Source of the DNA: Nectonema munidae
Taxonomy: Eukaryota > Nematomorpha > Nectonematoida > Nectonematidae
Direction of reading: 5' to 3'
NCBI GenBank assembly: GCA_030549495.1
Contig: JAUIRK010000905.1
Location: 563,001 to 627,000, forward strand
DNA length: 64,000 nt
Shown piece after piece: positions 1-13,226 of this stretch. The notes under the pieces were generated by a model. The model saw nothing but the letters and a program-made list of their open reading frames with translations, made no database searches and was not told where the DNA came from. The position numbers and the translations under genes are program-made. Each line of letters opens with the position of its first letter. The stretch's first letter is position 1.

Positions 1-2507
1 TACTTACAATATAAAACTATATATAAGGTAGTATCAACATAAATCTCTATAGTTTACATACTCATATACTTTCACTTCTTTTTCTCTCTAATTCAGTCTG
101 TTCCTAACTCTCCTACTAACCAGATAAAATTCTTTTCCTTTGATTAATAGCATTTTGTGGAATATTAAGGTAATGGCAGTTCTATTACATTATTAGCGTC
201 GAATTAGAACGTGAATTGTTTTAAATACAAGTATTGACATTAGTAACTACATGTATTTGCATCGGTAGTTACCGCACTGAGGCTGTCGTCGGTATTAGCC
301 TAAGGTTTTCTTACTGTTATATAAGTCAACCCTCAATTTTGGGGCTAAAAGGGCGACTTATACACCGAAATATACGGTATTCCATATTAAGACTAATATG
401 AATTTTGGTATTTTTTATGTACTATTTGATGAAAGAATAAAAAAATGAATAACCTAGTTAAATACCAAAACCACAAGAAACACTGAAATTAATGGCATCT
501 ACATTATTCACAGATAGTTTTGTCTATTGAAAGAATTTCAGCACTATAAAATATCATGCTCAAGAGTATTTTACTTTTTCCAATATCCAGCATTTCCTTA
601 AAATTATTTTAAAATATACTTATATAAATAATAATCATCAAGAAAAAGGAAACATTTATATACAAAAAGAGGATGCAAAGAGAGAGAGAGAAAACCAAAA
701 GACATCAAATCAGCTATTCAGACTTCTTTGCACTTTATGGCGTGAACTGTACTAAGGGGACATAGTTTCATTCAATCAAATTTTACATACGATATAGATA
801 GAAACTGCCACCTGGTAGTAGGGATGGAAAATCAAAAATTTAAATAAAGCAATTGTTCAGTGGATTTTCTGTTTATACATATGAGATGCAATATGCCTGA
901 TTAATGAGACCAACGGAAGAGTTGAAAAATGGCTTTCTCAATGGTTTCAAGGAAAAAAATTTGAACCCATGAATCCTTTACAAAACTTGAAATAAATTCA
1001 CTCTGCGTTGAAAAAGAATGCACTAGAGCGAGATTTTTTGACAACTTGAGGCAAACAAGGTCAGTAAATACTGTGTTCTGACTGAAAGCACGCCATTTGT
1101 GTATTTAAACGTTTTATTCCATCCACTTAATCTTACTAATCCGTGTTCTCGTTATACAATGAACTCTTGAAGTTTTCAAACAAGTAGTCTTGAATGGGAA
1201 ACTTTTGGTTCAAATGTTTTTTCCCTAAGTCATGTGAACGCCTGAGTTGAAAAACAGCGATAAAGAGGAAGAAATTGACCAAAAGGAGAGAGATTCCCTC
1301 AAAGCACCAGGTGGAAAAGAATTTTTTGGGTAAGCAGAAATGCTCAGGGAAAAAGATCTTCAAGAAGCATAACTTTTTCCACACCCGGTCCAAAAGATAA
1401 TGCGAAAAATGTGAAAGATGCAATAAAATATTTTAGTCTTCTCTTAACCAAGAATATGATTAGCACATTTATGAACTCAACAGAGAAAAGTTAAAATTAC
1501 AGGTAATATTTAAGTTCGTTTCAACATTCAATCGAGCATATGTTGGTTTTATTCGCTTATCTTTTATATATAAACAATCAAAAGACGAACAGATTGACGT
1601 CAAATATATCTCTTCAGAAAAATATGCAAATCCAATTTGGAATCTTACGGTTAGTAGAGATGTATTCATTTTCATTCATACTTCACTACAATTTAACTCA
1701 AAGAGTGAAAGCGGCAATTTTGTTAGATTGGCACAAGTAAGATGCATCCAAAAAAAAAAATTCTGAAAAATTGTCATCAATATTAGTCTTCAAAAAACTG
1801 CGTAACCATAGATGAGTTAAGAATTGTTATGTTTTTTCTATTTAAATATTTCAGACTCGATTTTTAGATAAGGAGCATTTCAAGTTTGCTAATATTGTCA
1901 AGAGATTAGTTTTCGTTTTATGCTTATCTCCTGGCTCTAGTAATTATGTTGATAGATTTTTGATGTGTGATGAATTGTGTATATGCGCCAAAGGTAAAAA
2001 TTTTCAATTTTTAGTATGGTTAGGAATAATAGAATACCTCTTGCATACCTAAAATGTTTTAGGTTGAATGGATGTAAAAATATGTTTTTTTTAACACAGT
2101 ATTCCTCTTTGACCATTAACATTCAACAAAGCATTCTAAAAAAATTTAAACCTATTTATGTGGGATAGAGACAATAACTTTCAAGAATTAATATATTTGG
2201 AGAAAAAACCTCCGTAAACAATCATAAAAAAAGACCCCTCTAATTTTTAGAAATAGAGATAGCAAAAAAGTAATGAACAAAGGAAAAACAAAAATGTACA
2301 CAAAAACACGTTAAGTATGAAAAACCCACCAAAAAAGTAGAATGATGAATTATGAATAATAAAACTAACCCTAAACAACTTAAAATAACTGAAATTATTC
2401 CGACTCGTAAATCATGTCAACTTACGCTTTGAACTGCTTCCGCTAGTATAAAAGTAGAGACAAAGATCTTTTGATTGGTGTGTGTTTGATGATACCCATA
2501 GGATGGA
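1..2507. other. AT-rich stretch without recognised genes
   Basis: No recognisable protein, RNA gene or bounded element was found. A minus-strand frame at 1136-1423 (95 codons) contains one hydrophobic stretch, but it matches no family I know and has no supporting signal. Positions 320-385 contain a stretch around GACTTATACACCGAAATA that has the look of a dispersed transposon end. A short GA-rich run lies near 678-692. Confidence 0.5.
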
Positions 2508-2518
2508 GAAAATAAATG

Positions 2519-2968
2519 GGTCAGACTAAACACCCCAAATAATTCCAAATCACTAGAAAAAAGAAGGTTAGATAAAAACCCCGAAACACCCAGAAATAAC
2601 ACAAACCACCCAAAAATACTCCAAATAGTTCTAAAGCACCACAAAAAAAGGGTTAGACTAAAAATCCCAAAACACCCAAAAATAACCGAAAGCACCTCAA
2701 AACATGGCAAATAATTCTAAGGCACTACAAAAAAGATCTTAAAAATTCTTCAAAACATCCCAAGCATCCCAAAACATTACAAAATACTACAAAAATCCCT
2801 AATCACCTCAAAAAATTGCAAAAAACGACAAATATTTATAAAGCACTACAAAAAAGATCCTAAAAACTCCTTAAAACTTTCGAATTTTTTTTGGGATTTT
2901 TAGTCTAACCATCTTTTTTTGTAATGCTTTAAAATAATTTGCCGTGTTTTGGGGTGTTTAATCTGACC
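2519..2968. mobile_element. Fold-back miniature transposon A (GGT...ACC ends, 11-bp duplication)
   Basis: This 450-bp element begins GGTCAGACTAAACACCCC and ends with the near-perfect inverse of that sequence. The ends continue inward as a degenerate tandem of CCCAAAACA-like units, so the two arms can fold on each other. The 11 bases GAAAATAAATG lie directly on both sides (2508-2518 and 2969-2979), which marks an insertion. It codes for nothing. Long repeat-built inverted ends with target duplications of 8 to 11 bp suggest a non-autonomous Mutator-like or fold-back transposon; Merlin is an alternative. Confidence 0.8.
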
Positions 2969-2979
2969 GAAAATAAATG

Positions 2980-3321
2980 ATTGTTCACAATTAAAGTTAA
3001 ATGAGATAAGAGAGAATGGAGTAAGAAATGATGGATGTCAACTTTGCTAAGAATTAAATATGTCTATATAAAGCTGACAAAATAAGAGGGGCGGCTCGAA
3101 CTAGTCAAATTATGTGACATCAATGATGAGAGGATAAATGTAACTGATAAGTAATAAAAGGTTCGTTGGTTTTGGCATTGTTTGTACGTTGGCGTATTCA
3201 CAGGTGGGATAAGAAGCCTTCCCTCCAACGGCTATCTACCCGCTAAACTCCTCTGGTTTTATTTATGCATAGCCTCAGATTACGCATAAAATGCCCCTTG
3301 GCAATGACCCACAGTTTGGGA
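2980..3321. other. Non-coding AT-rich DNA
   Basis: No gene or bounded repeat was recognised between the fold-back element and the dispersed repeat that follows. A stretch near 3185-3245 (gcgtattcacaggtggga) resembles one at 11240 and may be the end of another repeat. Confidence 0.4.
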
Positions 3322-3440
3322 AGCAATGATTTAGTGGGTTCGCGTGAGAATTTTGTTAAAATATTCAATATTTTAGGGAAAAAGGATGCCCCCGTCCCAT
3401 CACTGAGGAGATAAAGATAGCCCGTCACTCAAGGGGTTAA
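3322..3440 (+). repeat. Dispersed repeat R1, copy 1
   Basis: This copy of a ~120-150 bp repeat has relatives at 43321-43443 and 56782-56929 in the same orientation. All share a GTGGGTT...GAATTTTG...AATATTTTA core, a CATCACTGAGGAAATAAA-like block and a GTCACT...GGGTTAA-like right end. The TTAA at the right end hints at a piggyBac-type miniature element, but no matching left end was found. Confidence 0.6.
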
Positions 3441-4587
3441 ATGACACAATGAAGTGCAAAACATCGTAACATATCTGCTGTTTAACATATTGCATGGGTG
3501 ACTATTTTGATATGCTACTTATCGATTAGCAGCATCACTATCTATACCTCTCCTGACTTTGGTAGGCATGCACGCAGTTAGTTTACTACTTTTGCAAGTT
3601 TATTGAAATTGGAAAGTAGGGATGCAGCACATGATCGCATCCAATTTAATGTATTATCATCGCTCTCTTGCTCGCCTTGATTAATAATAATCATATCTCG
3701 AAAATATCATGCATTGAAATCGCATTCGTCTCATCCCATATCCCTTCTATTCACTCCTGTCAGGTAAATTACATAGATCACATATTGACTTATTAAAATG
3801 AATGCGAATCAGCATATATCCTGCGATTGATTTATTTAGCGTTATGATTATTATTATTATTTTGAGGGAAAGACGCAGAGTCCTTTATTATTTTGTCATT
3901 ATTGCAGTAGATATCTGTGCTACCTATCTTCTCTCTACATTTAATAATCACGAAGCCTCGAACAAAGGCGCAGGTAGAGGATAACAATGCATGCAAACTC
4001 ACTCGGTTTTATTAATCAAATCACGTGATACAACATACCTACGTCATTTTCTTTGAACTCCTTCATCTCAAAGAATAACACTTCTACTTCCACCTCAACC
4101 CTTCACTTAGAAAACGTTCACCTTTTGCTTTTGGCGTTGCAGGATTCAAGAGGATGCCTTGGTCCATATCAGGTTATGATCAGGTTCGATGCACTATTCT
4201 TATAATGATAAATACTAGCTTCTATAAAATTTCCGCCTTTTCTCTTTTTTTTCATTGTCAATTTATTATTCAATATAGTACTAGTTATGGCCACTAACTC
4301 ACATTGTTCGTACATATTTGTAAATTAGGTTATATAGGTCTAGCTGAAAATGCTTCAATATTACGGCGTCTTAAAATTGGAATGTTTCCATGCCCCCAAA
4401 GACAACTCGGGGGTGAGTATCATGATGCTAAAAATTCGGCCCTTCATTTAGAAAATGTGTAACGAAACGAAATTTCTGATAAGATGCTGATATTTTGCGA
4501 AAATATAACTCACACAGATTTTAATCTGAAACTCTTCCAGAGGAAAATAAGTATAGATTTTGAAAATAACATAACACACGAACTTTT
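3441..4587. other. Non-coding AT-rich DNA
   Basis: I recognise no gene here. A short exon-like segment after a gcgttgcag acceptor near 4132-4141 lacks a proper donor and was not accepted. Confidence 0.4.
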
Positions 4588-4718
4588 TTAACCCTTTGAA
4601 GACCAAAATTTTGAAGACGATTCGTCCTGCTTTCTTTTTCAATGGAATTTTATATATTCAAAGCAGACGATTTTCATTTCTTGGGACACTGGTGGCCAAC
4701 TGGTCCTCTAAGGGCTCG
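4588..4718. mobile_element. TTAA-type miniature transposon (piggyBac-like), degenerate right end
   Basis: The element starts TTAACCCTTTGAAGACCA and ends TGGTCCTCTAAGGG, an inverted match with two differences. The right-hand TTAA has decayed to CTCG. Inside, GACGATTCGTC and GCAGACGATT form a second, inner inverted pair. TTAA target sites with CCC-starting ends are the signature of piggyBac-type elements. Confidence 0.6.
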
Positions 4719-5509
4719 CAAATAGCAAAAATGTATTGCTTTACTATGAGAAATGATGGAAATTAATCAGAGATTCCTTGGAAAAGAGAGAAATACAATA
4801 TTTTTAAGTAGCAGTGAAAAATTCCTGAGTATGTAAAACATTGGATAAATTTAAAGAAAGTTTGGAACTCGAATTCATTTCTTAGAAGTATTTGGCATCA
4901 AAATAGAACTAGAAGCGCTGAAAGATTTAAGTACTGTGATGATTTTCAATCCCACAATTTACTATTCGACACTTTTTTTCAGTGAATAATAATACATTAA
5001 TTTTTTTGTAGATTTTTAATCCGACCTGATTATTGGTGTAACCGTAGAGGTCGAATTAACCAATCATCACAATCAAATCTTAAACTATTTTAAGTGTGTA
5101 ATAAATGCTGTAAATATGTGTTAAAGAATCATTAATTACAGGAATTTAAATATCACGTTTATCTTGCTAAGATTTTTTTCTAGATCTCTTTCTTCTTCGG
5201 TATAAAACTATTCACTCGTTAAACTAAGTTTGTCATTGGCATGATGCCAGTGAACGACTTTCTCAAAATTTAGAGCAAACTGAATTTGGTGAACAAAAAA
5301 CTCTTCCTATCCATGAAAACTTTTTTGAGAAATATTCTATATCATAAAATTTATCTCAAATATTAGTTTTTTTGATTAAAAAAATCGACTAAAACAGAAA
5401 AAAAGATGTAGGTGTAATATTTAACATGTTACAACGATAGCTTTGGAAATTAAGTTATTTTAGTATCTAATAAAGGTAAAGGTTCCATGTGGTGTTTTCA
5501 TAAAGAAGG

Positions 5510-5588
5510 CACAATTTCTTGATACAGGATCGAAACCAGACTTTGAGTTATGAAAACCCAGTCTTTTAACCATACCTTACTCACGCCC
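5510..5588 (-). repeat. tRNA-derived SINE head (candidate)
   Basis: Read on the minus strand, this stretch contains GGTTTCGATCC (inverse of 5527-5537), a good pol III B box. About 40 bases upstream lies GAGTAAGGTATGG, a weak A-box match. It does not fold obviously as a complete tRNA, so a tRNA-derived SINE head or tRNA relic fits better. A search with a tRNA or SINE model would settle this. Confidence 0.4.
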
Positions 5589-5646
5589 CCAAAGAATAAG
5601 GGATATAGGTTGCGACGCATTTTTTTGTCCCTTATATCATTAAATC

Positions 5647-6356
5647 GGTTCATAGTCAAAATTTCCTAAATCCAAACGTCTGAAACCAAAACGTTCGAAA
5701 ACTAAAACGTCTGAAACCAAAACGTCTAGAAATCATAACCTCACAAAACGAGTATAATCCTCCATGCCTCTTTGATTTCTTATGTTTTCAAGTATTTCAT
5801 GTCGAACTTATTTATCTGCTAACGAACTAAAGCTTTGCATAATTTCAACACGCTCTTACTCATCAAAGTTGGTAATATGTAGTTCCATCACTGGATTGTA
5901 TTGTCTGAAACTTTTATTTAAAATTTTTCAATTTTGATATAAAATAAGCTTTTTAAATTATATTGAAAAGTTTTGTCCATATTTCAGTGTCCATAATTCT
6001 TTTATTTTAAAACTACACGATTTGAATGGAATTTAAGAGATTGGAATGAATTTTTGTCTATTCCAGTAAAAAGACATGTTTGATTATAGTGCATTTTTCC
6101 TTTAAATCTAAAATGTGTAAAGTTTTAAACTAAAAAACTAGAAATAAAATTTTTTTAAATAAAAAAAGTTTTGTGCTCAATTTTTCAGTTTTTTTCCTCA
6201 ACAATTTTGATTCTCGAAAAAAAATGTTTTTTAGGGTTAAGATACTAATCTAATTTTTGGACCTTTTGATTTTCGGACGTTTTGGTTTCGGACGTTTTGG
6301 ATTTCGGAAGTTTTGGATTTCGGAAGTTTTGGTTTCGGACGTTTTGAACAGGCACT
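5647..6356. mobile_element. Fold-back miniature transposon B, full copy (8-bp duplication)
   Basis: This 710-bp element is flanked on both sides by ATTAAATC (5639-5646 and 6357-6364). Both ends are built from a 15- to 16-bp unit of the type CGTCCGAAACCAAAA, in opposite orientations at the two ends, so they form long imperfect inverted repeats. The outermost bases are GGTTCATAGT on the left and the inverse of AGTGCCTGTTC on the right. The middle is AT-rich and non-coding. A shorter, inverted relative lies at 23351-23784. Confidence 0.85.
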
Positions 6357-6364
6357 ATTAAATC

Positions 6365-8400
6365 TAACATAAATTTTCTAAAATACTATATGTGATAACA
6401 GAAGCTTTATGAAAAAATTAAGGGACAATATGTAATTAAAATATTGAACTCTTATATAATTAAAAAATTTAAGGCCAACAATTCAAAAAACGTTTTATTC
6501 CCAAAATAGTGTGTTGATTTCTATAAATTTTATTGCTTTAAACTTTTCATTCAAAGATATATAGAATGTATAGTTCATCGTATTTTGTCACAAAAGAATC
6601 CATGTTTGTGTAAACAAAAATAGGATAAAACTTTAAATGAAATACGTTTAAATTGACGAGAATTTTGAGATTTTTTCCACAAATTTACAACTTTACATAT
6701 TAGTATATAATTAGACCTAATTGTATGTGATATATGTTACATTATTTTTTATGGAGATAAATTAATTAGCAACCTCACTAATTAAAAAGGCCTAATAATA
6801 AAATCTTTCAAAAGTTTGTGGAAGAAATCATGAAAATTAGTTTCTAAAAAAAATCTCTTTTCTTCGGATGCTTTAGAAGCATTTATTAATAAAAATAAAT
6901 TTCTTTCTAAATGTGAAGTCCTTTCAGTTTCTATACTTTATGATTTTGATTATTTCAAGATAATTTTTTTTTCATAACAAAACACTACTCTAAAAGTTTT
7001 CATTCTAGAATCTAGATGAATGAATTCCACTTAGAAGAAACTTTTTCCTTTTTATATTTTTCCGTTTGGACAAATTTTTCTTTTTAGAATTTTAGTATTG
7101 TTAATATCAGCTTTTGTATTCACTAACTAACTAACCAACTGACTGACTAACTAGCTTCTTTCTTCAATCTAAAATTCATCCAAACGGAATGCTTTTTCGT
7201 CTTTTGAAATCGGCCATCCAGAATTCGTCGATTTCAGATTCGTTCATCTTGGATGGCAGGTTTTAAAGTTTAAAGTTTAAACGAACTTGAAAAATTTGTA
7301 TTCAGTGTTGTAGAAAACCTTTTATTTTGGAAAATTTGGCTGGGATTATAGTTGAATCGCTATATACTTTTGAATTTTCATAATCAGCTCTGAACTCCGA
7401 ATAAATTAAACTTCATACTACCTTATTTTTACCATGTATCCAATGGTGATATCAAGAAATGGATCTGTCTATATTTCGATGCAAAGTAAAATAGCATTTA
7501 CATATCTGTTTTTGAGTATGATCCTCAACACGCATACAATATAGTAGTCCCTCTTATAGTATAAATAACAGAGGCATTTTTCTCATAGTTTTTGCTGTTA
7601 AAAACAGAGTGCTATACAATTCCTTTTCAGTTGTTATTTGCCGCAAAAATTTCAAGAGAACAAAATACTTGGAGTAAAAAGCATTTTATTTTATTGTGAC
7701 ATTCAATAATATCAATTGAATAAACGAATTCTACTAAATCACCTTATGCTGAAACAATTGTGGTTTGATGGGTTGATTATTATTAGAAGAAATAAAATCT
7801 TTGCAAATAAAGAGAAAAAAATAAATTTGGAGAAAGAGTAAACTAAGAAATATAAAAGAGATCATCGAATGGTGTATTCATCGTATGATACTAATAATAA
7901 TATCTTTATTTTCAAAAGTTTCACAAATAGGAATCATAGGTAGTGTAAACAATTTGTGAATCAATATATAATTGATAAGCGCGATAAAAATATGAGAAAA
8001 CACAAGAATGAAGCCGCTAGAAGATGCCAACCAGGTAATAAAATAATTTTACTAAAAACAAAAAAAAGGATATAAGGATACACAATAGGGTAAGTTTTGT
8101 ATGATAAAGTTTATTAATACTGATATATTATATTATTTAGATTATATGAGATAAGGAAAGATTAAGAGAAAAGCAAGTATGTACACAATGTTGATAATAT
8201 CAGAAATAAAGACTAGAGCTGGCCGGTAAACATATAATTATATTTCCTACGCACATAGCAATTCGATATAGGGCATTCAGAATAGAAAAGTTTGAGTTAA
8301 GATAGTTAGATACAACCACTTTTGGAACTGTTTAAAAGGTATGGGCTTCAGAATTGTTGATAAAGAAAGAATACTTATAAGATATTTACTTTTTTTTTAT
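6365..8400. other. AT-rich non-coding stretch
   Basis: No gene or bounded element was recognised. Short runs such as actaactaactaaccaactgactgactaac near 7122-7152 are simple-sequence drift. Confidence 0.5.
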
Positions 8401-10010
8401 TTTAATTTCTTTTAATGCATCAGGAAAAACAATTCTGTGAAATGCATGAATACCATAATGGCGAAAGATATGTGGTTTTGAACTTTTTTTAAATCATAGA
8501 ATGACAATCCAAAAACATCATCACTACGACTACCTTTCAAACTTTTAAATGACAAGAGAACATCATTTAGAGACATTGAAGAACGCTTTGGTTCAAAAAG
8601 GTTAGCATCCGCATACAAGCCATTATTTGGATTTAAATCATTCATAAAATTGTTACTGAACAAATAGCAAACTACAAGGTCATCTGTCTGTCATCAAGGT
8701 TCCATTAGGTTTATACGAAAAGAAATACGTTTGTATTTGGCTTTTGCATAAGTATTAACAACTTTACAAGTAAATTTGCTATTCCTATTATCATTTAATG
8801 ATTTTTCAAAGTACTGTTTTCCACATGCTTAGTCAAAACTTCTCTTCATTTCTTAAAGACAAAACAATTGTTCTTAATTCATCAATTTTTGCTTTCTTCC
8901 ACATGTGATATTTTTTATTCTTCTTTTTAATCAATTCCAGAAGCCTAATATTAGCCCATGCTTCCTTTTTCTTTTTATAGTAACATTTGGATGAATCTTA
9001 ATTAAAAGATTTTTGAAATTAGAGAGTTTATATTTTCAATAAAAATAGATGTGGTTTTTCAAGTTTAAGGGATAATGTTTTCCAATCATAATTAGCAGCA
9101 AGGTTAACAAATTTAGTCCCATCAAAAAAGGATATATTCTTGATTTTATGGGAAGATGTAAGCTTCAGAGATACCCAAATAGGAAAATGGTCAAAATTAG
9201 TAGTGTTCAATACATAAGATAAATATTCAAACTGATTGTTTGGTATAAATACTTTGTCATAAAGAGTGTAAATATCAGGGCGGGTAGGAGGGGTTATCGT
9301 GGAAAGAAATGAGTTTCAAACTAAGAGTATGAAAATTTTTGCAACAGAAGTTCTATTTTTAACATTTAAGAGATTAAAGTTAAAGTCTCCAAGCAAAATA
9401 TTTATTGAACTACTAGCAGCTTGTTTAATAATATTCAAGGTGTTGATTAAAAGATTCTATTTTATCGGGAACAGTAGAAGGAAGACGGTAGGGCGATGGA
9501 ATCTTTCAGATTTATTATTTTTTTAATTGGGATAGAGTTTAATTCTTGTTAAAATTCTTTAGTCTTCGCGATTTTCATCTTTATTTGAAACAATTATTTG
9601 ACTTTTAGGTTTTTCGGATAATACATATGAGTAGGAAGGTTTTTTTATCACTAAATTTATGTGTTGTATTTTCTTCCAAAAGTTTCGATTTCTTCGTAAG
9701 AACATCTCTACTTTGGAATTTATATCATTTAAGGTTTCAGAGATATTTAAGAATTGTTTTTCAGCATTTGTCGAGTTGTTACAGACGCGTGCAGACTGCA
9801 GAGTTAGAGATACAGATCCATTTTTTTCCAAGAGCATAAAAGTTATCTATCACATTAAAACTTTCATTCAAATTAGGGCAAGAGTAGCAAAACCAAAGGT
9901 CACATAAATAACAATGTGCCATACTCTACAGGGTGAGTTTTCACATAAAGAACAAGACCAGGAGCTATTAGAAGATTTATTTTTCATTGGCAAGTAGCAA
10001 TTACAAAAGG
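8400..10010 (-). mobile_element. Degenerate LINE (Jockey/CR1-like), minus strand
   Basis: Reading the minus strand from 10010 downward, a zinc-finger stretch of PHD style comes first (about 9980-9830, with spaced CxxC pairs and WFCYSC). It is followed by a short ORF1-like frame (9837-9559). An endonuclease segment (about 9440-9030) carries ILLGDFNFN, NSFLSTITPPTRP and the catalytic-type NTTNFDHFPIW. A linker contains KQYFEKSLNDN, and the start of a reverse transcriptase reads SLNDVLLSFKSLKGSRSDDVFGLS when its two parts at 8570-8490 are read on. The rest of the reverse transcriptase is missing. Several frameshifts and stops make it a relic. The order of parts is that of a Jockey/CR1-group LINE; the exact family is uncertain. 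Confidence 0.75.
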
Positions 10011-13000
10011 AAATAAAGTTTTTTAAAAATAAAAAAGTTTATAAATCTCCATTTTTAAGACAATACAAAACTTTATAAAATATAAAAATCAATTCTTAGT
10101 TATGGAAAAATAAATTGATCTCCATTATAGACTTGAATTGAGAAACAAGCAAAAAAAGATTGGTTCTAGCTATGTTAATTTCTTATTGATTTCGAATATT
10201 TTGATTCCAGGTAAGTTAATTCCCAGTATTCATAATTTCATGTTGTTTGATTCCAACTTATTAATGAAATAATAATGAGCCTCTGGACATTTTTTTCAGT
10301 ACTTATCGCTTGTAAATTTATTTTGTAAGCAAATGGTCTATTGGCTTATTTATCCAAATAGGAGTTTATTTCAATAACACCATTAAAATAAAAAAGTCTT
10401 TGTACGGAAACGATATGTATTAAAAATACTACAAAAAATTGGTAGACAAAGAATACTTATAAAAAGAGGAAATGCTAGTTTTAATAATGAAAAATCGTTG
10501 CAACCGTTTCGGGCTTATTTATCCGAATAGATATGCTCAGTCGGGAATCAACTTACCGGGAACAAAAAACAGCGAATCAACATACCGGTCACCATTGTAT
10601 ATAATACAAGAAATTAGTTGAATATTAGAGGGCCGGGTTAGGCGAGAGTCTCTTCTTGTATCATCGAATCGTAGCGAGCTTTTCATGTCTAAACCATTTT
10701 CCAGGCATGGTAGCACTGAAGACAGGTTGTCTATGTCTTTTTGACCAAAGATCATTGGATTAAGGATAATGCGCTTTATAAGCAAACCATAAAAAGCCTG
10801 AATTTCTATTTTGTCAAAAGAATCCCATTTTTTTATTCGTTAAATTAAGATTTTAGCAATTGTTATGTTTTCTAGAATAAATATTTAGGACACTTCAAAC
10901 AATTCTTTGCAAGCATAAAGGATTTTATTTCTTTTCTTTGCGTTTATTTTATGATTCATTCTGAAGGTCCTATTTTGAAAATGTTGGCTTACACATGTCC
11001 ATCAGAAATAATAAAAAAAAGCTCGCCAGATTCTTCCAACAGGTGCATAGCAAATACAGTCGCCACCACTAGTATTTTTTGCAAGAAAATTATACATAAA
11101 TCTTCAGAACCATTTACATTCGTGTCAAATCCACATCTTGTAAAAAAATGTATCAGAAGAAACAAAAAATTAAGTAAAATACTTTGCCTTATCTTTTTAA
11201 TTATCTACACAAAACAACAAGTCAATTTATATAGAAACAGGGGCGTATTCAGGGGGTGGAGCATTTGGCCCTACCGCCTTCCTTAAAATGAAGTATCGAT
11301 CTTTTATACAAGTTTGCCTTGCAGTTTATCTGAAATGCTTATTTTGTAAATAGAAGTATATTAGAAATTCAATGCAATAGACCAATTATCTTTTAAAAGT
11401 ACAACTTATTAATAATAACCACCCAAATTAACCTCGTTAAAATTTTTAAAATCTCCTCCCTCTCCAAAATAATTTTTCTGAATGGGCCACTGTATAGTGA
11501 CGATTATAAATGAAAAATTTTGTTAAAATTAAGGGCATTAGCTATTAAGGATTATGAAAATGAAATAATCTAAAAGAGGGCACATGGGTAAAAAAATCGT
11601 TTTAAAGATTCAAAAAATATGGTAAGAATTTTCCTCATATATTGGGTTTATTTTTTAAATTTAAAGGTCAGTGTTGAATAACAACTTAAAATTATAAAAC
11701 CGGTCAGCAGAAAAAGATATTTTGTTTCAACACTTGATGGTTTTATTGAGCGACATTTTTTCCGTCTCCTAGAGAAATTTTAAATTTCCTCTCCAGATCC
11801 ACCACATCCGAATGATTCATCTTTTGCACATATCTCACAGGTCAAGTTTTTTCGATTGCGAGTTCATATTTTTGATAGTTAATTCCTTTCCATATATTTT
11901 TAAAAATTAGTTTCGCGCGTTTTTTAAGGAAATTTCCATCAATATGTCAGTTCAAAATGAGTTAAAATCACTATGGTATATAAAGTTGAAAAAGATTTAC
12001 AAAGGATGTAGAGCCTGAACCAATTTTTAGAAAAGAAGCCACTCTTCAGAAAGCATTTCAATCGAGGCAATTATGCCTAGGCCTTTATCAATAGACTTTT
12101 AAGGATAATAAAACGATCAACCATATAAAGATGATTGGTCCAATAAATTCTACAATCTCAAATTAATTCTATCACTTTACCAACAAATTGTTGTAAACTT
12201 TTAGAATTGGCAACGTTTTTGTGGTGAAGAGTATGGCAGCCCTTCAGCCCCACCCTTCTTTTATAAAGATAAATAGATGCCTTTAAAAAGGAGGTGAATT
12301 GTACCCCCTACCTAAAAAGTAAATTATCCAAAATACTTTGTCGTTTGCCAAAATTTTAGATTGCCTATACTTATTGTGAATTACACTGCTCACGTTGATC
12401 ACCCTTGGTCTAGACTAGACAGACACTCAGCGTATTTAATATGGAATAGAAAGGAGTTTTAGAGATATGAATTTCTTTATGTCCCTCACTTTCGTCAGCA
12501 TTCTCCAAATCTCTGCGAAAAGAAGGCCACGCAATTTTGTTCTTCATTAAATCTCTCTCTAAATTTAACACCAAGAATGTGGTTGTATTTTGGTACAGTG
12601 CTTGGCAAGGTTGAAGAGTGACATACAAAAATATACATTGTGAGTATTTGCGTGATCTTTTGTAGTCGTTTAAGTTTCCACAAAGTTTTTCTTATATTCA
12701 TTTGTACATTACTAATTTGTGAGATCGGGCAGCTAATTTAATACACTGTTCATTTTCAGTGTAGTTAGACAAAGCGCAACTATCAAAGATTAGCAAACGT
12801 ATTGATTTTGAAAAGCAAGGCATCCAGGAGCTAAGCAGCGTTCAAACAATTAATTATTTATAGACCATATTTAATATGATTTGGAAACTCTTTATGAAGA
12901 AAATTTCACCTCATGAAAGTCATGATATAATTAATTATTGAAGATATATGGAACTGAAAACAAAAGATAATATCTCCTAATATATGGCAAAACTGTGTCA

Positions 13001-13226
13001 AGCGGTATTTATTAAAAGCCATTATATTGAAAATGCAGGAAATGTTTACGTCAGATCTTTTGTCTAACACCCAAAATATAAACTTTAAACGTTAGATTAA
13101 ATATGTATGCATGAATTATCAAGAGAGTAATAGAAGGCAAAATATTTGTAGGATGTAATTTATGCTTATGTTTAATTAATACTAAGATAGATGTTTTTTA
13201 GTATCTATCAGTATGGCTTTCTTTCA
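10011..13226. other. Mostly non-coding stretch with unassigned open frames
   Basis: No recognised gene. Two minus-strand frames are richer in GC than their surroundings: 10537-10785 (82 codons, containing LSSVLPCLENGLDMKSSLRF) and 12410-12701 (overlapping frames with LPSTVPKYNHILGVKFRERF). Both could be exons or old transposon pieces, but I cannot assign them. A patch at 11235-11290 around GGGGCGTATTCAGG may be the end of a repeat. Confidence 0.4.

Noticed and set aside
1136-1423. 95-codon minus-strand frame with one hydrophobic segment as a membrane protein gene
   Set aside because: No family resemblance, no splice or polyadenylation context, and AT-rich codons; open frames of this size are expected by chance here.
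4130-4200. Short exon after a gcgttgcag acceptor
   Set aside because: It lacks a proper donor and has only about 10 codons, so it is indistinguishable from chance.
10951-11286. 111-codon plus-strand frame as a gene
   Set aside because: The composition does not differ from the flanks, the end runs into a repeat-like GC patch, and no motif was seen.
11235-11500. GGGGCGTATTCAG and CTGAATGGGCC as the ends of a miniature transposon
   Set aside because: The inverted match is short and imperfect, and there is no flanking duplication.
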